Below, piece after piece: positions 1-9,535 of a DNA stretch of 64,000 bases. Position numbers and translations under genes: made by a program. This DNA is from Fusobacteriota bacterium (GTDB lineage: Bacteria > Bacillota > TC1): the NCBI GenBank assembly GCA_009773805.1, contig WTXA01000001.1, positions 372,001 to 436,000 of the forward strand, written 5' to 3'. The notes under the pieces are model-generated. The model was not told where the DNA came from and made no database searches. It worked only from the letters and a program-made list of their open reading frames with translations. How positions within the stretch are numbered: the first letter of the stretch is position 1; each line of letters starts with the position of its first letter.

Positions 1-545
1 TGGGTGCAACCTAGTACCAAAGTATCACAATTATTTAAAAAAATGGTGTTTAAATATTTAACTAGTACTTTTTTTAAGTAATCTGAGTCTAAGTCACCAT
101 CTTCAATAAAGTTTACCAATTTAGGACATGAAACAGCTGTTACTTCCATTGTTGAATTCTTAGCTAAAATACTATCTTGATAACAATTACTATTTATAGT
201 TGCAGAAGTTGCTATAACCCCGATTTTTTTAACAGCTGCCGCGACTGCACTTCCAGCCCCTGGTTCTAAAACTCCAATTATCGGAATATCAAAAATTGTT
301 TTTAAATAGGGTAAAGCTAATGCTGATGTTGTATTACAAGCATCAACAATTACTTTAGCTCCTTGGCTAATGAGAAACTTAACAATTTGTTGTGACAAAT
401 TAATTAACTCTTCCTTAGATTTCTCACCATAGGGAACTCTCTTTGTATCTCCAAAGTATATTATTTTTTCATCAGGAAATCTTTTTCTAATTTCTCTGAC
501 AACTGTCATGCCACCTATTCCTGAATCAAAAACACCTACTGCCAT
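1..545 (-). CDS. murI: Glutamate racemase, 3' end cut by window edge
   Basis: Makes D-glutamate from L-glutamate for peptidoglycan. The 181 visible codons begin at an ATG (545) preceded by GGAGG. They carry the N-terminal DSGIGG motif, the first catalytic-Cys motif DACNT, and, right at the window edge, LGCTH with the second catalytic Cys. The C-terminal part of roughly 80 residues lies outside the window. It is the last visible gene of the xseA-to-murI operon, 11 nt after hisC. The family assignment is firm because both cysteine motifs of the racemase are present. Confidence 0.93.
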   Translation of the reverse strand, partial: MAVGVFDSGIGGMTVVREIRKRFPDEKIIYFGDTKRVPYGEKSKEELINLSQQIVKFLISQGAKVIVDACNTTSALALPYLKTIFDIPIIGVLEPGAGSAVAAAVKKIGVIATSATINSNCYQDSILAKNSTMEVTAVSCPKLVNFIEDGDLDSDYLKKVLVKYLNTIFLNNCDTLVLGCT

Positions 546-556
546 TTTGCCTCCAT

Positions 557-1660
557 TTATTTGTCATTCATTATTACATCATCAAGCATTTCAATGAAGT
601 ATCTATTTACCTCTGGTTTATCGATAGTTACTCTTATATGAGTAGCAGCACCAAAAACATAACCTGGTCTTATTACTATGCCTTTTTTTAGTAAGGCATC
701 AAAGATTTTCTTACTATCTTGTTTTATATCTACCCAAATAAAGTTGGCCCCACTAGGACTTGATATATAGCCTCTATTTGCAAACTCCTTATAGAGATAT
801 TCTTTACCGGCTTCGTTTAACTCAAGTGATTTCTTAACATGCTCTATATCACTTAATGCTGCCCTCGCCCCTACTTGAGCTAATACATTTACATTAAAAG
901 GTTCTTTTGCTCTTAATATCCAACTAATCAAAGATTCACTACCCATGCCATAGCCAACTCTTAAAGCCGCTAGTCCATAGATCTTGGAAAATGTATTCAA
1001 CACAAGGATGTTATTCTTGCCTTCCTTGATAAAATTCAAACCACTATATAAATCTTGACCTGCATATTCCTTATAGGCTTCATCTAGCACTACAATAATA
1101 TTTTGAGGAACTCTTTCGATAAAATCTATCAAAGCTTCTTTTTCTATAACAGTACCTGTTGGATTATTTGGATTACACAAAGCAATTATTTTAACTGATT
1201 CATCTAAATTATCCAGCACCAATTCTAGATCAAAAGCAAAATCAACTAAAGGCACTTTCTTAACTTTTGCTCCCATTAAATTACCTATATAGTCATACTC
1301 TGAAAATGAAGGATCACCCATAATAATGGTATCCCCATCCTCAAGAAAACTCTCACCTAAAAGTTTAATAATTTCATCTGAACCATTGCCTACAATTATT
1401 TGATCGATTCCAATATCATTTTTTTTAGCTAATGCTTCTTTTAAGAATAGTGAACTTCCATCAGGATATATATGAATATCCTCCATATTATTCCTTATAG
1501 CTTCTAGGGCTAGTGGTGAAGGTCCAAGTGGATTCTCATTTGAGGCCATCTTATAAACTTTATCCAAGCCTAGTTCTTTTTTCACTTCATTAATTGCCTT
1601 ACCAGGAGAGTATGGCTTAATATTGTTGATAGCCTCTCTACCTTTCCATTCTGTTTTCAT
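557..1660 (-). CDS. hisC: Histidinol-phosphate aminotransferase family, PLP-dependent
   Basis: A 367-residue fold-type I aminotransferase of the HisC family. Visible landmarks are SNENPLGPSP near residue 40, NPNNPTG near 163-169, DEAY at 193-196 and the Schiff-base lysine K226 in NTFSKIYGLA. HisC converts imidazole-acetol phosphate to histidinol phosphate, and relatives also act on aromatic amino acids. No other his gene is in the window, so the true substrate may be aromatic or broad. The start overlaps the end of the upstream ACT-domain gene by 23 nt, suggesting coupled translation. The family is certain; the substrate is not. Confidence 0.85.
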   Translation of the reverse strand: MKTEWKGREAINNIKPYSPGKAINEVKKELGLDKVYKMASNENPLGPSPLALEAIRNNMEDIHIYPDGSSLFLKEALAKKNDIGIDQIIVGNGSDEIIKLLGESFLEDGDTIIMGDPSFSEYDYIGNLMGAKVKKVPLVDFAFDLELVLDNLDESVKIIALCNPNNPTGTVIEKEALIDFIERVPQNIIVVLDEAYKEYAGQDLYSGLNFIKEGKNNILVLNTFSKIYGLAALRVGYGMGSESLISWILRAKEPFNVNVLAQVGARAALSDIEHVKKSLELNEAGKEYLYKEFANRGYISSPSGANFIWVDIKQDSKKIFDALLKKGIVIRPGYVFGAATHIRVTIDKPEVNRYFIEMLDDVIMNDK

Positions 1661-2045
1661 TATCTTCCTCCAACAACTTATATCCTAGTTTTTTCAAGAT
1701 ATTATAACCTTTCTCCAAGTCGTCAAACTTAATCACTAAGTTTTCCTTATCAAGACTATACATATATTCAACATTCAAATTATTACTATTCATTTCTAAA
1801 AATAGTTTTTTTAACTCTAGAATTTCAACAACCAAGACTCTACTTGTATGATTGTTCACATTAATCTTCTTCAAAGCTGATTCGGCTTTCCCTGGATTAT
1901 CAACTATAACTCTAAAAATACCATTTTCATTAGTATCTGTGATACACATAGCAAGTATATTAATATTTTCATCCTCAAAGGCTGACATGATTCTAGCTAG
2001 TTCACCAGGTTGATTTTTTAGAAACATAGATATTTGTTTAATCAT
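1638..2045 (-). CDS. Tandem ACT-domain amino-acid-binding protein
   Basis: About 135 residues. The first half is a clear ACT domain (KNQPGELARIM, then ENINILAMC), and the second half looks like a degenerate second ACT repeat, as in the small tandem-ACT proteins of COG4747. Such proteins bind amino acids and are presumed regulators. I chose the ATG at 2045, with GGAAGGA 12 nt upstream; an in-frame TTG at 2066 would overlap mtaD. It sits between mtaD and hisC, so it may sense an amino acid made or used by this cluster. The specific ligand is unknown. Confidence 0.75.
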   Translation of the reverse strand: MIKQISMFLKNQPGELARIMSAFEDENINILAMCITDTNENGIFRVIVDNPGKAESALKKINVNNHTSRVLVVEILELKKLFLEMNSNNLNVEYMYSLDKENLVIKFDDLEKGYNILKKLGYKLLEEDNENRMER

Positions 2046-2049
2046 ATTA

Positions 2050-3342
2050 CTAACATATCCTTCCAATTATTTCAGAAACTTCCTTATAGGTTTTTTCTAT
2101 ATCTATTGTCTTTAACTCTCTATTTACCATCAATGGCTTTCCTTTTACCATCGTCATAATAATATCTGATGACTTGGCACTATAGGCAATTTTAGATACT
2201 AAATTATTTTCTATAGGATAATAGTGTGGTTGATTTAGATCGAACATGATTAAATCTGCATCATAACCTTCTTTTAGCATTCCAACCCTATCACTAATAT
2301 TTAAAACTTTCGCTCCTTCTGTAGTTGCCATTTTAAGTGTATCATAAGCATTCAAGGCAGTAGCATCCAAGTTTAGACCTTTTTGTATCATTGTGGCATA
2401 TTGCATTTCACTTAACATATCTAAATTATTATTTGATGAAGCACCATCAGTACCTAATCCGACAGTAATTCCCTTCTTTAGATATTTTTGCACATTAGCC
2501 ATCCCAGAACCAAGTTTAAGATTACTCTTTGGATTATGGGCTATGCCTACACCTTTTTCTTTTACAATATCTTGATCCCCTTCATTTAGATAAATCATAT
2601 GTGCAGAAACAACATATGGTGCATCTAGGAGCCCTATATCATTTAAATATTCGACAGGAGTCATTCCATGTGTTTTAATAATATCTTCATTTTCTTTTTT
2701 AGTTTCAGAAACATGAATATGCAGTCCAATATTTCTTCTTTTTACTATTTCCAGTTGTGCTTCCAGGAATTCCTTGCTATTTGTATAGATAGCATGCGGT
2801 CCTGCTAGTACTTTAATTCTTTCATCATCATAGTTATGAAAATCATCTATAAGACTTTCAAGTTGGTCTAAGGCAGCCTTATCCATCTTTTCATTACCTG
2901 TATAAATAGTACCTCTACTAATATGACCTCTAATACCAGTTTCCACAATAGCTTTAGCTACCATTTCCATATCTTGGTACATATCTAGAAAGGTTGTTGT
3001 TCCTGATAATAGCATCTCAGCTATTCCAAGTTTAGCACCAACATATACATCATTCTTGGTTAATTTTGTTTCAACTGGCCATATCCTGTTATTAAGCCAT
3101 TCAAACAGTTCTAAATCGTCTCCATAGCCTCGTAAGAGTGACATTGAAACATGAGTATGGGTGTTGATAAAACCAGGCATCACAAGAAGATTTCTTCCTT
3201 CAATAACCTTATGGGCACTTTTGGGCAAATTACTTCCGATTGAGATTATTTTGGAACCTTCAATAAGTAGGTCACCCTTTACAACTTCAGGTCTTGATGG
3301 ATCCATAGTAATAAGGGATATGTTTTTAAATAAATAACCCAT
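2050..3342 (-). CDS. mtaD: 5-methylthioadenosine/S-adenosylhomocysteine deaminase (amidohydrolase)
   Basis: A 430-residue metal-dependent amidohydrolase of the TrzA/ATZ/MtaD group. PGFINTHTHVSMSLLRG (near 55-72) contains the metal-binding HxH. HIHVSET in the middle and GTDGASSNN toward the C-terminus supply the further metal and substrate residues. MtaD deaminates methylthioadenosine or S-adenosylhomocysteine to the inosyl forms and so recycles SAM by-products; related enzymes deaminate other purine or pterin compounds. It starts 5 nt after ftsY ends and leads into the ACT-hisC pair. Confidence 0.82.
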   Translation of the reverse strand: MGYLFKNISLITMDPSRPEVVKGDLLIEGSKIISIGSNLPKSAHKVIEGRNLLVMPGFINTHTHVSMSLLRGYGDDLELFEWLNNRIWPVETKLTKNDVYVGAKLGIAEMLLSGTTTFLDMYQDMEMVAKAIVETGIRGHISRGTIYTGNEKMDKAALDQLESLIDDFHNYDDERIKVLAGPHAIYTNSKEFLEAQLEIVKRRNIGLHIHVSETKKENEDIIKTHGMTPVEYLNDIGLLDAPYVVSAHMIYLNEGDQDIVKEKGVGIAHNPKSNLKLGSGMANVQKYLKKGITVGLGTDGASSNNNLDMLSEMQYATMIQKGLNLDATALNAYDTLKMATTEGAKVLNISDRVGMLKEGYDADLIMFDLNQPHYYPIENNLVSKIAYSAKSSDIIMTMVKGKPLMVNRELKTIDIEKTYKEVSEIIGRIC

Positions 3343-3347
3343 AAATT

Positions 3348-4262
3348 TTATTCCTCTCCCAATATACCAGCAATGAATTTTTCAGGTATAAATTCTTCAA
3401 TATCCTTGACACTTTCCCCTAAGCACACAAATTTTACCGGTACTTGTAATTCCTTAATTAAGGGAATTGTCATACCACCTTTTGCAGTTCCGTCTAGTTT
3501 AGTTAAAATCAATCCTGAAATATCAGGTACATTCTTAATAAACTCTTCTGCTGAAGATAAGGCATTTTGTCCTGTCCCACTATCAATCACTAGAAAAATC
3601 TCTTCTGGTTTTTTCCCATCTTCTCTTTGGATTACTTTATCAATCTTTTTCATTTCTTCCATTAAGTTCTTTTTATTATGCAGTCTTCCGGCAGTATCAA
3701 TTAATAAAACATCTATACCTCTAGCCTTGGCTGCCTCAATACTGTCATAAATTACAGCAGCAGGGTCACTACCTTCTTTTTGGGCAATAACTGGTATTTG
3801 AAGGTTTTCCCCCCATATTTTTAATTGCTCAATTGCTCCTGCTCTAAATGTATCCCCAGCAGCAAACATAACCTTTAGTCCTCTTTTCTTAAGGAGATTA
3901 CCTACTTTAGCAATGGTGGTAGTCTTACCTACACCATTTACTCCAATGAAAAGATATATTGATAATCCTTCTTTACTTATATTTAATTCTTGATTATTCA
4001 TTTTAACTATATCAAAGATCAATTCTCTTAAAATATTGATTGCTTCTTTTGAATCGTTTACTTTTCTTTTCTTAACTTCTTCTTTAACTTGTTCAACAAG
4101 TTCCATAGAGGTTTTTACTCCTAAATCTGAGGTTACTAAGATTTCCTCTAGATTCTCATAAAACAGCTCGCTTATTGTTGGTCCAAACTTAACTAGGGCA
4201 TTTAATCTACCTAGAATATTTTCATGTGTTTTTTTCAATCCATTCAACCACTTATTAAGCAT
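3348..4262 (-). CDS. ftsY: Signal recognition particle receptor FtsY
   Basis: A 304-residue SRP GTPase that docks SRP-ribosome complexes at the membrane. The N-terminal helical domain (1-95) is followed by the NG GTPase domain: P-loop GVNGVGKTT near 107-115, DTFRAGA, DTAGRLHNKK near 190, TKLDGTAKGG and GLGE-like GESVKDIEEF at the C-terminus. It lacks the long acidic A domain of E. coli FtsY, as is usual in Firmicutes. The ATG overlaps the end of smc by 8 nt, so the two are probably translationally coupled. Confidence 0.96.
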   Translation of the reverse strand: MLNKWLNGLKKTHENILGRLNALVKFGPTISELFYENLEEILVTSDLGVKTSMELVEQVKEEVKKRKVNDSKEAINILRELIFDIVKMNNQELNISKEGLSIYLFIGVNGVGKTTTIAKVGNLLKKRGLKVMFAAGDTFRAGAIEQLKIWGENLQIPVIAQKEGSDPAAVIYDSIEAAKARGIDVLLIDTAGRLHNKKNLMEEMKKIDKVIQREDGKKPEEIFLVIDSGTGQNALSSAEEFIKNVPDISGLILTKLDGTAKGGMTIPLIKELQVPVKFVCLGESVKDIEEFIPEKFIAGILGEE

Positions 4263-7200
4263 TTTTTTCCCTCCTATGTCTTTCTAAACTTACAGAAATA
4301 ATCTTGGAAATACCACTTTTATTCATGGTTACACCATATAGATTATCTGATTCTTCTATTGTTCCTTGTCTGTGTGAAATTACTACGAATTGTGTATTAT
4401 TTGAATAATTTTTCAAATAATTGGCAAAGTTCGCTACATTTCTTTCATCCAAGGAAGCATCAGCCTCGTCGATAATACATAATGGACTTGGTTTAATTTT
4501 TAATAATGAAAACAAAAGTGCTAATGCTGTTAATGCTCTTTCTCCACCTGATAACATCGACATGCTTTTTGGTGTTTTCCCTGGTGGTTTGGAATATATT
4601 TCAATACCAGAATTTAACACATCATCTTTATCAGTTAATTCTATGTAGGCTTCACCACCATTAAATAAGGCACTATATGTTTCACTAAAGGTAGTATTTA
4701 ATAATTCAAAGGACTCTGTAAATCTTATAGTCATTATCTTATCAATATCGTTAATAATTTCGATTAGACTATCTATCGTCTTTCTTAAGTCTCCTTCTTG
4801 ATCCTTCAAGAAGGTCAACCGCTCACATACTCTATCAAACTCTTCAATAGCCCCAAGGTTTACGAGACCTAGGCTATTAATTTTTTGCTGATAGCTTTTT
4901 AAATCCCTGATACAGATTTTTTTATCTTCAATTGGTTGTCTTTTGTCCATGGCTTCATAGGGCATCATTTGGAATTTTTCTTGAAGAATGGTAATTTTAT
5001 TACCCTTGTCAGTTTCAAGTTTAGCAATTTTTATATCAAGTTCATGAAGTCTTTCTTCAACGATTTTTAACGCTTTGCTATTATCCTTAATAATCTTATC
5101 TAACTCCATATTAGCTGCTACTAATTCATCTTTGGTTGAATCTCCTTGATTAAGGAGGTTTTGCAACTCTAAATATTCATCTTGTCTTAGTTCAGATGAA
5201 CTTAAAAATTCCTCTTTTCTAACTTTTAGGTTTTCAATTAAAGTCTTACATTCATTTAAAATTACAGTCTTCTTATCAGCAAGGGATTTTATATCCTTTT
5301 GCTCATTATAATAGGCTTCAAGTGATTCATTAAAGGCTTTTTCTTTCTCTATTAAGGTATTTAGCGCTAACTTTTCTTCCATGATCTCATCGTTTATGTT
5401 TTCAATTCCTTGATCTAGTTCCTTAACTTCATGTTCCTTGCCAGTTTTAGATTTTTCTTTACTTTCTTTTTCCAATTCTTTTTCTTCAAGTTTCTTATTT
5501 AGAAGTATTCTTTCCTTGTTAAGTCCAGCCATTTCATCAGTAATATTTTCAACATTATAGGCCATCAAATCTATTTTTTCAGTTATATTGTTAATCTCTT
5601 GACTACGCAAATCAATATCATGCTTAAGGCTTACAATATTGTCGTTAAGTTCCTTAGCTTTAATATTCTTAGCATTAATCTTACCTTCAAGAGGATACAA
5701 TTGTTGATTGATTGATTCAATATCAGCTATTACTTTTTCTAACTTTCTCTTTAAAGTCCCCACTTCAACATTTAATTCTTCAACTAGTCTATTTCTAGAT
5801 AAGACACTATTGGATTTACCTGCATGACCACCAGTCATGGCACCACCAGGCATAAACTGTTCACCAGTTAAAGTGACAATTTTTAAAGATTGATTAGAGG
5901 CTTTAGAGACCTTAATACCAACATCCATATTATCAACGATTAAAGTATTGCCTAAGAGATTTTGCAAGGCAACATCATATTTTTTATCAATTTTTACAAG
6001 ACTGCTACCAACACCATAAACTCCTGGTTCATTTAGCAATTTTTTAAATTCATTATTTAATTGTCTTGGTTTAACCACATCTAATGGAAGAAAAGTAGCT
6101 CTACCCTTTTCTTCTCTTTTTAAAAACTCTATTGCATTTTTAGCAGCACTTACATTATCAACAATTATATCTTGTAATGAACCCCCTAATGCTGTCTCGA
6201 TTGCTTTTTCAAACTTTTGATCAACTTTTATTAATTCACTTACAACTCCACAAACTCCCTTTAACCCACTATTATCACGATGTAGTAATATACTTTTCAC
6301 CCCTGCATAGTAGCCTTGGTAATCCCTTTGAATATCAGACAATGCTCTGAATTTTGAGTTTGATTGTTGAAATTTTTCGTTTATTTCATTTCGTTCCTTG
6401 TTCAGCATTTCCTTTTGATTGATAAAATCGATTTTCTTTTTTTCCAAGCCACTTATTTCTGCTAAAAATTCTAAATTATTCTTTTCTAAGTCTTTTAAAT
6501 TATTATTTCTAATATTTAAATTTTCATTGAGATCATTTTTATATAAATCTAATGCATTTCTTTCATTAATGCTATCTGTTTCTTTGTTCAACAATGACTT
6601 TTCTTCATCACTTACAGATTTTATTTCATTATGAAGTACTGCAATTTCTTGAAATATATCAATTAAGGCATATCTAATATCTTCACCTACTTCAAGTAAA
6701 TTGTTCTTTTCTTTGGTGATTTCTAGCATTTTCACTTCAAGTTCTTTTATGAATTGAGTTTTTTCAATCTTTAAATCAGTCCACTGGGCTTTCTTTTCAA
6801 TTTTTTCGCTATAAATTGCTTCAAGATTTAAACTTTTGTTTTCAATTTCTGAAATTTCTTCTTCAAGTTCTTTTATTCTATCCTCGTTATTTTGCACATT
6901 ATTATCAATTGTTATGATTTCTGTATTTAGGATATTTACAGAATCTTTTAATTCCAATAGCTTGTTACGATTAAATTTCAGGTTTTCTTCAATACTCATT
7001 AATGCCATATTGTTTTTTTCAAAACTGGCTTCCATACTTCTTAATTCAGTCTCTTCTTTAGATATTTTATCTTTGAGTGTAGTTAATTCAGTGTTCAACT
7101 CACTTAACTCTAAATCACCATCATAGATGTCATTTAAGATTAAATTTAATTCTAATTCATCAGCTTTTTCTTTTACATCAAGATAGTACTTTGCTTTTTT

Positions 7201-7827
7201 TGCTGAATCTGCCAAGGAGTCATAGTTTTTGTCCAACTCTTCTATAATATCTAAAATCCTTCTTAAATTTACTTCTGAATGCTCGATTTTTCTAAGTGAC
7301 TCTTCTTTACGATTACGATACTTAACAATTCCAGCCAATTCCTCAATTATGCCTCTTCTATCTTCTGGTTTAGCATTAAGTATTTTTTCAATTTCACCTT
7401 GACCTATAATAGAGAATGAATCCTTACCTAAGCCTGTATCATTGAAAAGTTCATGTATATCTTTCAATCTGCAACTATTACCGTTTATTGTATATTCACT
7501 TTCACCTGATCTATATATTTTTCTGCCAATCTTAACTTCTTCATAAGGAATATTTAGAAGTCCATCATGATTGTCTATATTCATATAAACTGAAGCAACA
7601 CCAAGTGCCTTATGCACCTTGGTTCCTCCAAATATTACGTCTTCCCCTTTTGTACCTCGAAGCGCTTTAATTTTTTGCTCACCTAATACCCAGCGAAAAG
7701 CATCTGCTATATTACTTTTACCACTACCATTAGGCCCGACTATAGTTGTTATACCATCACTGAATTCAAGCTTTGTTCTATCTTTAAAGGACTTGAAACC
7801 ATGTAAATCAAAACTTTTTAAAAACAC
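4255..7827 (-). CDS. smc: Chromosome segregation ATPase SMC
   Basis: A 1190-residue full-length SMC. Walker A GPNGSGKSN is at 31-39. Two long coiled coils flank a central hinge (about 510-680). The ABC signature LSGGERAL lies near 1092 and Walker B IIDEAD near 1117. SMC with ScpAB condenses and segregates the chromosome. The start codon is GTG (7827), preceded by TAGGAGAAT; no ATG fits the conserved N-terminus MFLKSFDLHGFKSF. The rnc-smc-ftsY order is classic for Firmicutes. Confidence 0.97.
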   Translation of the reverse strand: MFLKSFDLHGFKSFKDRTKLEFSDGITTIVGPNGSGKSNIADAFRWVLGEQKIKALRGTKGEDVIFGGTKVHKALGVASVYMNIDNHDGLLNIPYEEVKIGRKIYRSGESEYTINGNSCRLKDIHELFNDTGLGKDSFSIIGQGEIEKILNAKPEDRRGIIEELAGIVKYRNRKEESLRKIEHSEVNLRRILDIIEELDKNYDSLADSAKKAKYYLDVKEKADELELNLILNDIYDGDLELSELNTELTTLKDKISKEETELRSMEASFEKNNMALMSIEENLKFNRNKLLELKDSVNILNTEIITIDNNVQNNEDRIKELEEEISEIENKSLNLEAIYSEKIEKKAQWTDLKIEKTQFIKELEVKMLEITKEKNNLLEVGEDIRYALIDIFQEIAVLHNEIKSVSDEEKSLLNKETDSINERNALDLYKNDLNENLNIRNNNLKDLEKNNLEFLAEISGLEKKKIDFINQKEMLNKERNEINEKFQQSNSKFRALSDIQRDYQGYYAGVKSILLHRDNSGLKGVCGVVSELIKVDQKFEKAIETALGGSLQDIIVDNVSAAKNAIEFLKREEKGRATFLPLDVVKPRQLNNEFKKLLNEPGVYGVGSSLVKIDKKYDVALQNLLGNTLIVDNMDVGIKVSKASNQSLKIVTLTGEQFMPGGAMTGGHAGKSNSVLSRNRLVEELNVEVGTLKRKLEKVIADIESINQQLYPLEGKINAKNIKAKELNDNIVSLKHDIDLRSQEINNITEKIDLMAYNVENITDEMAGLNKERILLNKKLEEKELEKESKEKSKTGKEHEVKELDQGIENINDEIMEEKLALNTLIEKEKAFNESLEAYYNEQKDIKSLADKKTVILNECKTLIENLKVRKEEFLSSSELRQDEYLELQNLLNQGDSTKDELVAANMELDKIIKDNSKALKIVEERLHELDIKIAKLETDKGNKITILQEKFQMMPYEAMDKRQPIEDKKICIRDLKSYQQKINSLGLVNLGAIEEFDRVCERLTFLKDQEGDLRKTIDSLIEIINDIDKIMTIRFTESFELLNTTFSETYSALFNGGEAYIELTDKDDVLNSGIEIYSKPPGKTPKSMSMLSGGERALTALALLFSLLKIKPSPLCIIDEADASLDERNVANFANYLKNYSNNTQFVVISHRQGTIEESDNLYGVTMNKSGISKIISVSLERHRREKNA

Positions 7828-7836
7828 CCTATTCTC

Positions 7837-8532
7837 CTAACCCTTATTCAAAAAATATTCAATAGCTATTTTGGCACCTTGTCGTTCTGCCTCTTTTTTA
7901 CTCTTACCTAGTCCGATGGCAATAACTTGTTCTTCCCAAATTAAACCAACAGTAAATACCTTGTCATGATCTGGTCCTTTTTCTGCCAATACTTTGTACT
8001 CAACACTTTTTTTATAGTCCTTTTGAAGTAATTCCTGAAGTATTGTTTTATAGTCCCTAACACCTTTAGTAACTATCTCTTCAATTATATCGTCAAGTAT
8101 TTGGAATACGAATTCTTTAACTTTTTCGAAGCCTAAGTCAAGGTATATAGCTGCTATAAGTGCTTCAAAAGCATCAGCCAGGACAGAATCCCTATATCTT
8201 CCCCCAACCTTTTCTTCACCTTTGCCTATTAATAAGTAATCATAAAGTTTGAATTTTCTTGCACCTTCAGCTAGAGACTCTCCTGAAACTACGACGCTCT
8301 TTATCTTGGATAATTCACCCTCTTGTTTATTGGGATACATAGCATAGAGATATTCCACAATAATCAGTGATAAAACTGTATCTCCTAAAAATTCCAACCT
8401 CTGGTTATTTTCAGGTAAATTATTTTCATATGAATATGTAGGGTGAGTTAAAGCAGTCTTTAACATATTTAAATTTTTTATTTCAATACCAAAATCAACA
8501 AGTGATTTCTGACATTCTAAAGTTGTTTCCAA
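7837..8532 (-). CDS. rnc: Ribonuclease III
   Basis: A 231-residue double-strand-specific endoribonuclease that processes rRNA precursors and structured RNAs. The catalytic domain has NQRLEFLGD near 43-51 and DSVLADAFEALIAAIYLD near 110; a dsRNA-binding domain occupies the last 75 residues (SKKEAERQGAKIA). The first Glu of the usual NERLEFLGD signature is Gln here, while the central Glu and Asp that bind metal are kept. Translation appears to start at a TTG (8532) behind GGGAG. The gene follows plsX directly. Confidence 0.95.
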   Translation of the reverse strand: METTLECQKSLVDFGIEIKNLNMLKTALTHPTYSYENNLPENNQRLEFLGDTVLSLIIVEYLYAMYPNKQEGELSKIKSVVVSGESLAEGARKFKLYDYLLIGKGEEKVGGRYRDSVLADAFEALIAAIYLDLGFEKVKEFVFQILDDIIEEIVTKGVRDYKTILQELLQKDYKKSVEYKVLAEKGPDHDKVFTVGLIWEEQVIAIGLGKSKKEAERQGAKIAIEYFLNKG

Positions 8533-8537
8533 AGTTC

Positions 8538-9527
8538 TTATTCTCCCTCGAAATATTTAATCATTTCTTCATTAAACTTACTATCTACAGCTTTCTTTGC
8601 TGCAAAAATAGCATTCATCATAGTCTTGGCATCTGAACTACCGTGACTAATCATAGATATACCTTTTAGTCCTAATAGTGGTGCTCCACCATACTCAGTA
8701 TAGTCTAGCTGAGCCTTAATTTCCCTAAAGGCACCTTTTGATAAAAGCCCTCCTACAGTATAGATAAACTTTTTCTTAATATTTTCTCTTATTTGTTTTA
8801 AAAGCACAGATGACAAGCCCTCCATTAATTTTAAAACAATATTACCAACAAAGCCATCACAAACAACTATATCTACTTTACCCTTAGGTACGTCACGACC
8901 TTCAACATTACCATAGAAATTCAATGTGGCATCTTCCTTTAATAACTTGAATGTTTCCTTATATAGTATGCTCCCTTTTTTATCTTCTGACCCTATATTT
9001 AAAAGTCCAACAGTTGGATTTTTCATCTTCAAGAAGCTTTTCCCAAAGATTGAGGCCATCTGTGCAAATTGCAGTAGATTTTCCTTATCACAATCTGGAG
9101 TAGCCCCAGCATCAAGTAGTATCTTAATGCCATTAGCTGTTGGATAATAGGTTGCTATTGCTGGTCTTTTTATATTCTTGATTCTACCTAAAACAAAGAT
9201 TCCAGCAGTCATTTGAGCACCAGTACTGCCTGCAGATATAACTGCGTCAGCCAACCCATCCTTCACAAGTCTTGTGGCTACTGTTATTGAGGCATCGCGT
9301 TTTTCTTTGTAGGCATTAGCAGGTTCTTCATCCATTTCTATCAATTGGCTCGCATGAACTATTGAAATGTGATTTATATCATTATGCTTTATAATTTCGG
9401 CTTTTAGAAGGGATTCATCTCCAACTAATATAACTTCAAGATCATTTCCTCCGGCCATTACAGCCCCTTTTACCATTTCCTGATAACCTAAATCTCCACC
9501 CATAGCATCAAAAGCAATTTTAACCAT
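8538..9527 (-). CDS. plsX: Phosphate acyltransferase PlsX
   Basis: A 329-residue enzyme that makes acyl-phosphate from acyl-ACP, the first step of the PlsX/PlsY route to phosphatidic acid. It begins with the family signature AFDAMGGDLG and contains SAGSTGA and the C-terminal GGAPLLGLKG motif. In many Firmicutes it is followed by fabD-fabG-acpP and then rnc. Here it leads straight into rnc, with only 5 nt between them. Confidence 0.95.
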   Translation of the reverse strand: MVKIAFDAMGGDLGYQEMVKGAVMAGGNDLEVILVGDESLLKAEIIKHNDINHISIVHASQLIEMDEEPANAYKEKRDASITVATRLVKDGLADAVISAGSTGAQMTAGIFVLGRIKNIKRPAIATYYPTANGIKILLDAGATPDCDKENLLQFAQMASIFGKSFLKMKNPTVGLLNIGSEDKKGSILYKETFKLLKEDATLNFYGNVEGRDVPKGKVDIVVCDGFVGNIVLKLMEGLSSVLLKQIRENIKKKFIYTVGGLLSKGAFREIKAQLDYTEYGGAPLLGLKGISMISHGSSDAKTMMNAIFAAKKAVDSKFNEEMIKYFEGE

Positions 9528-9535
9528 GAAATTCC

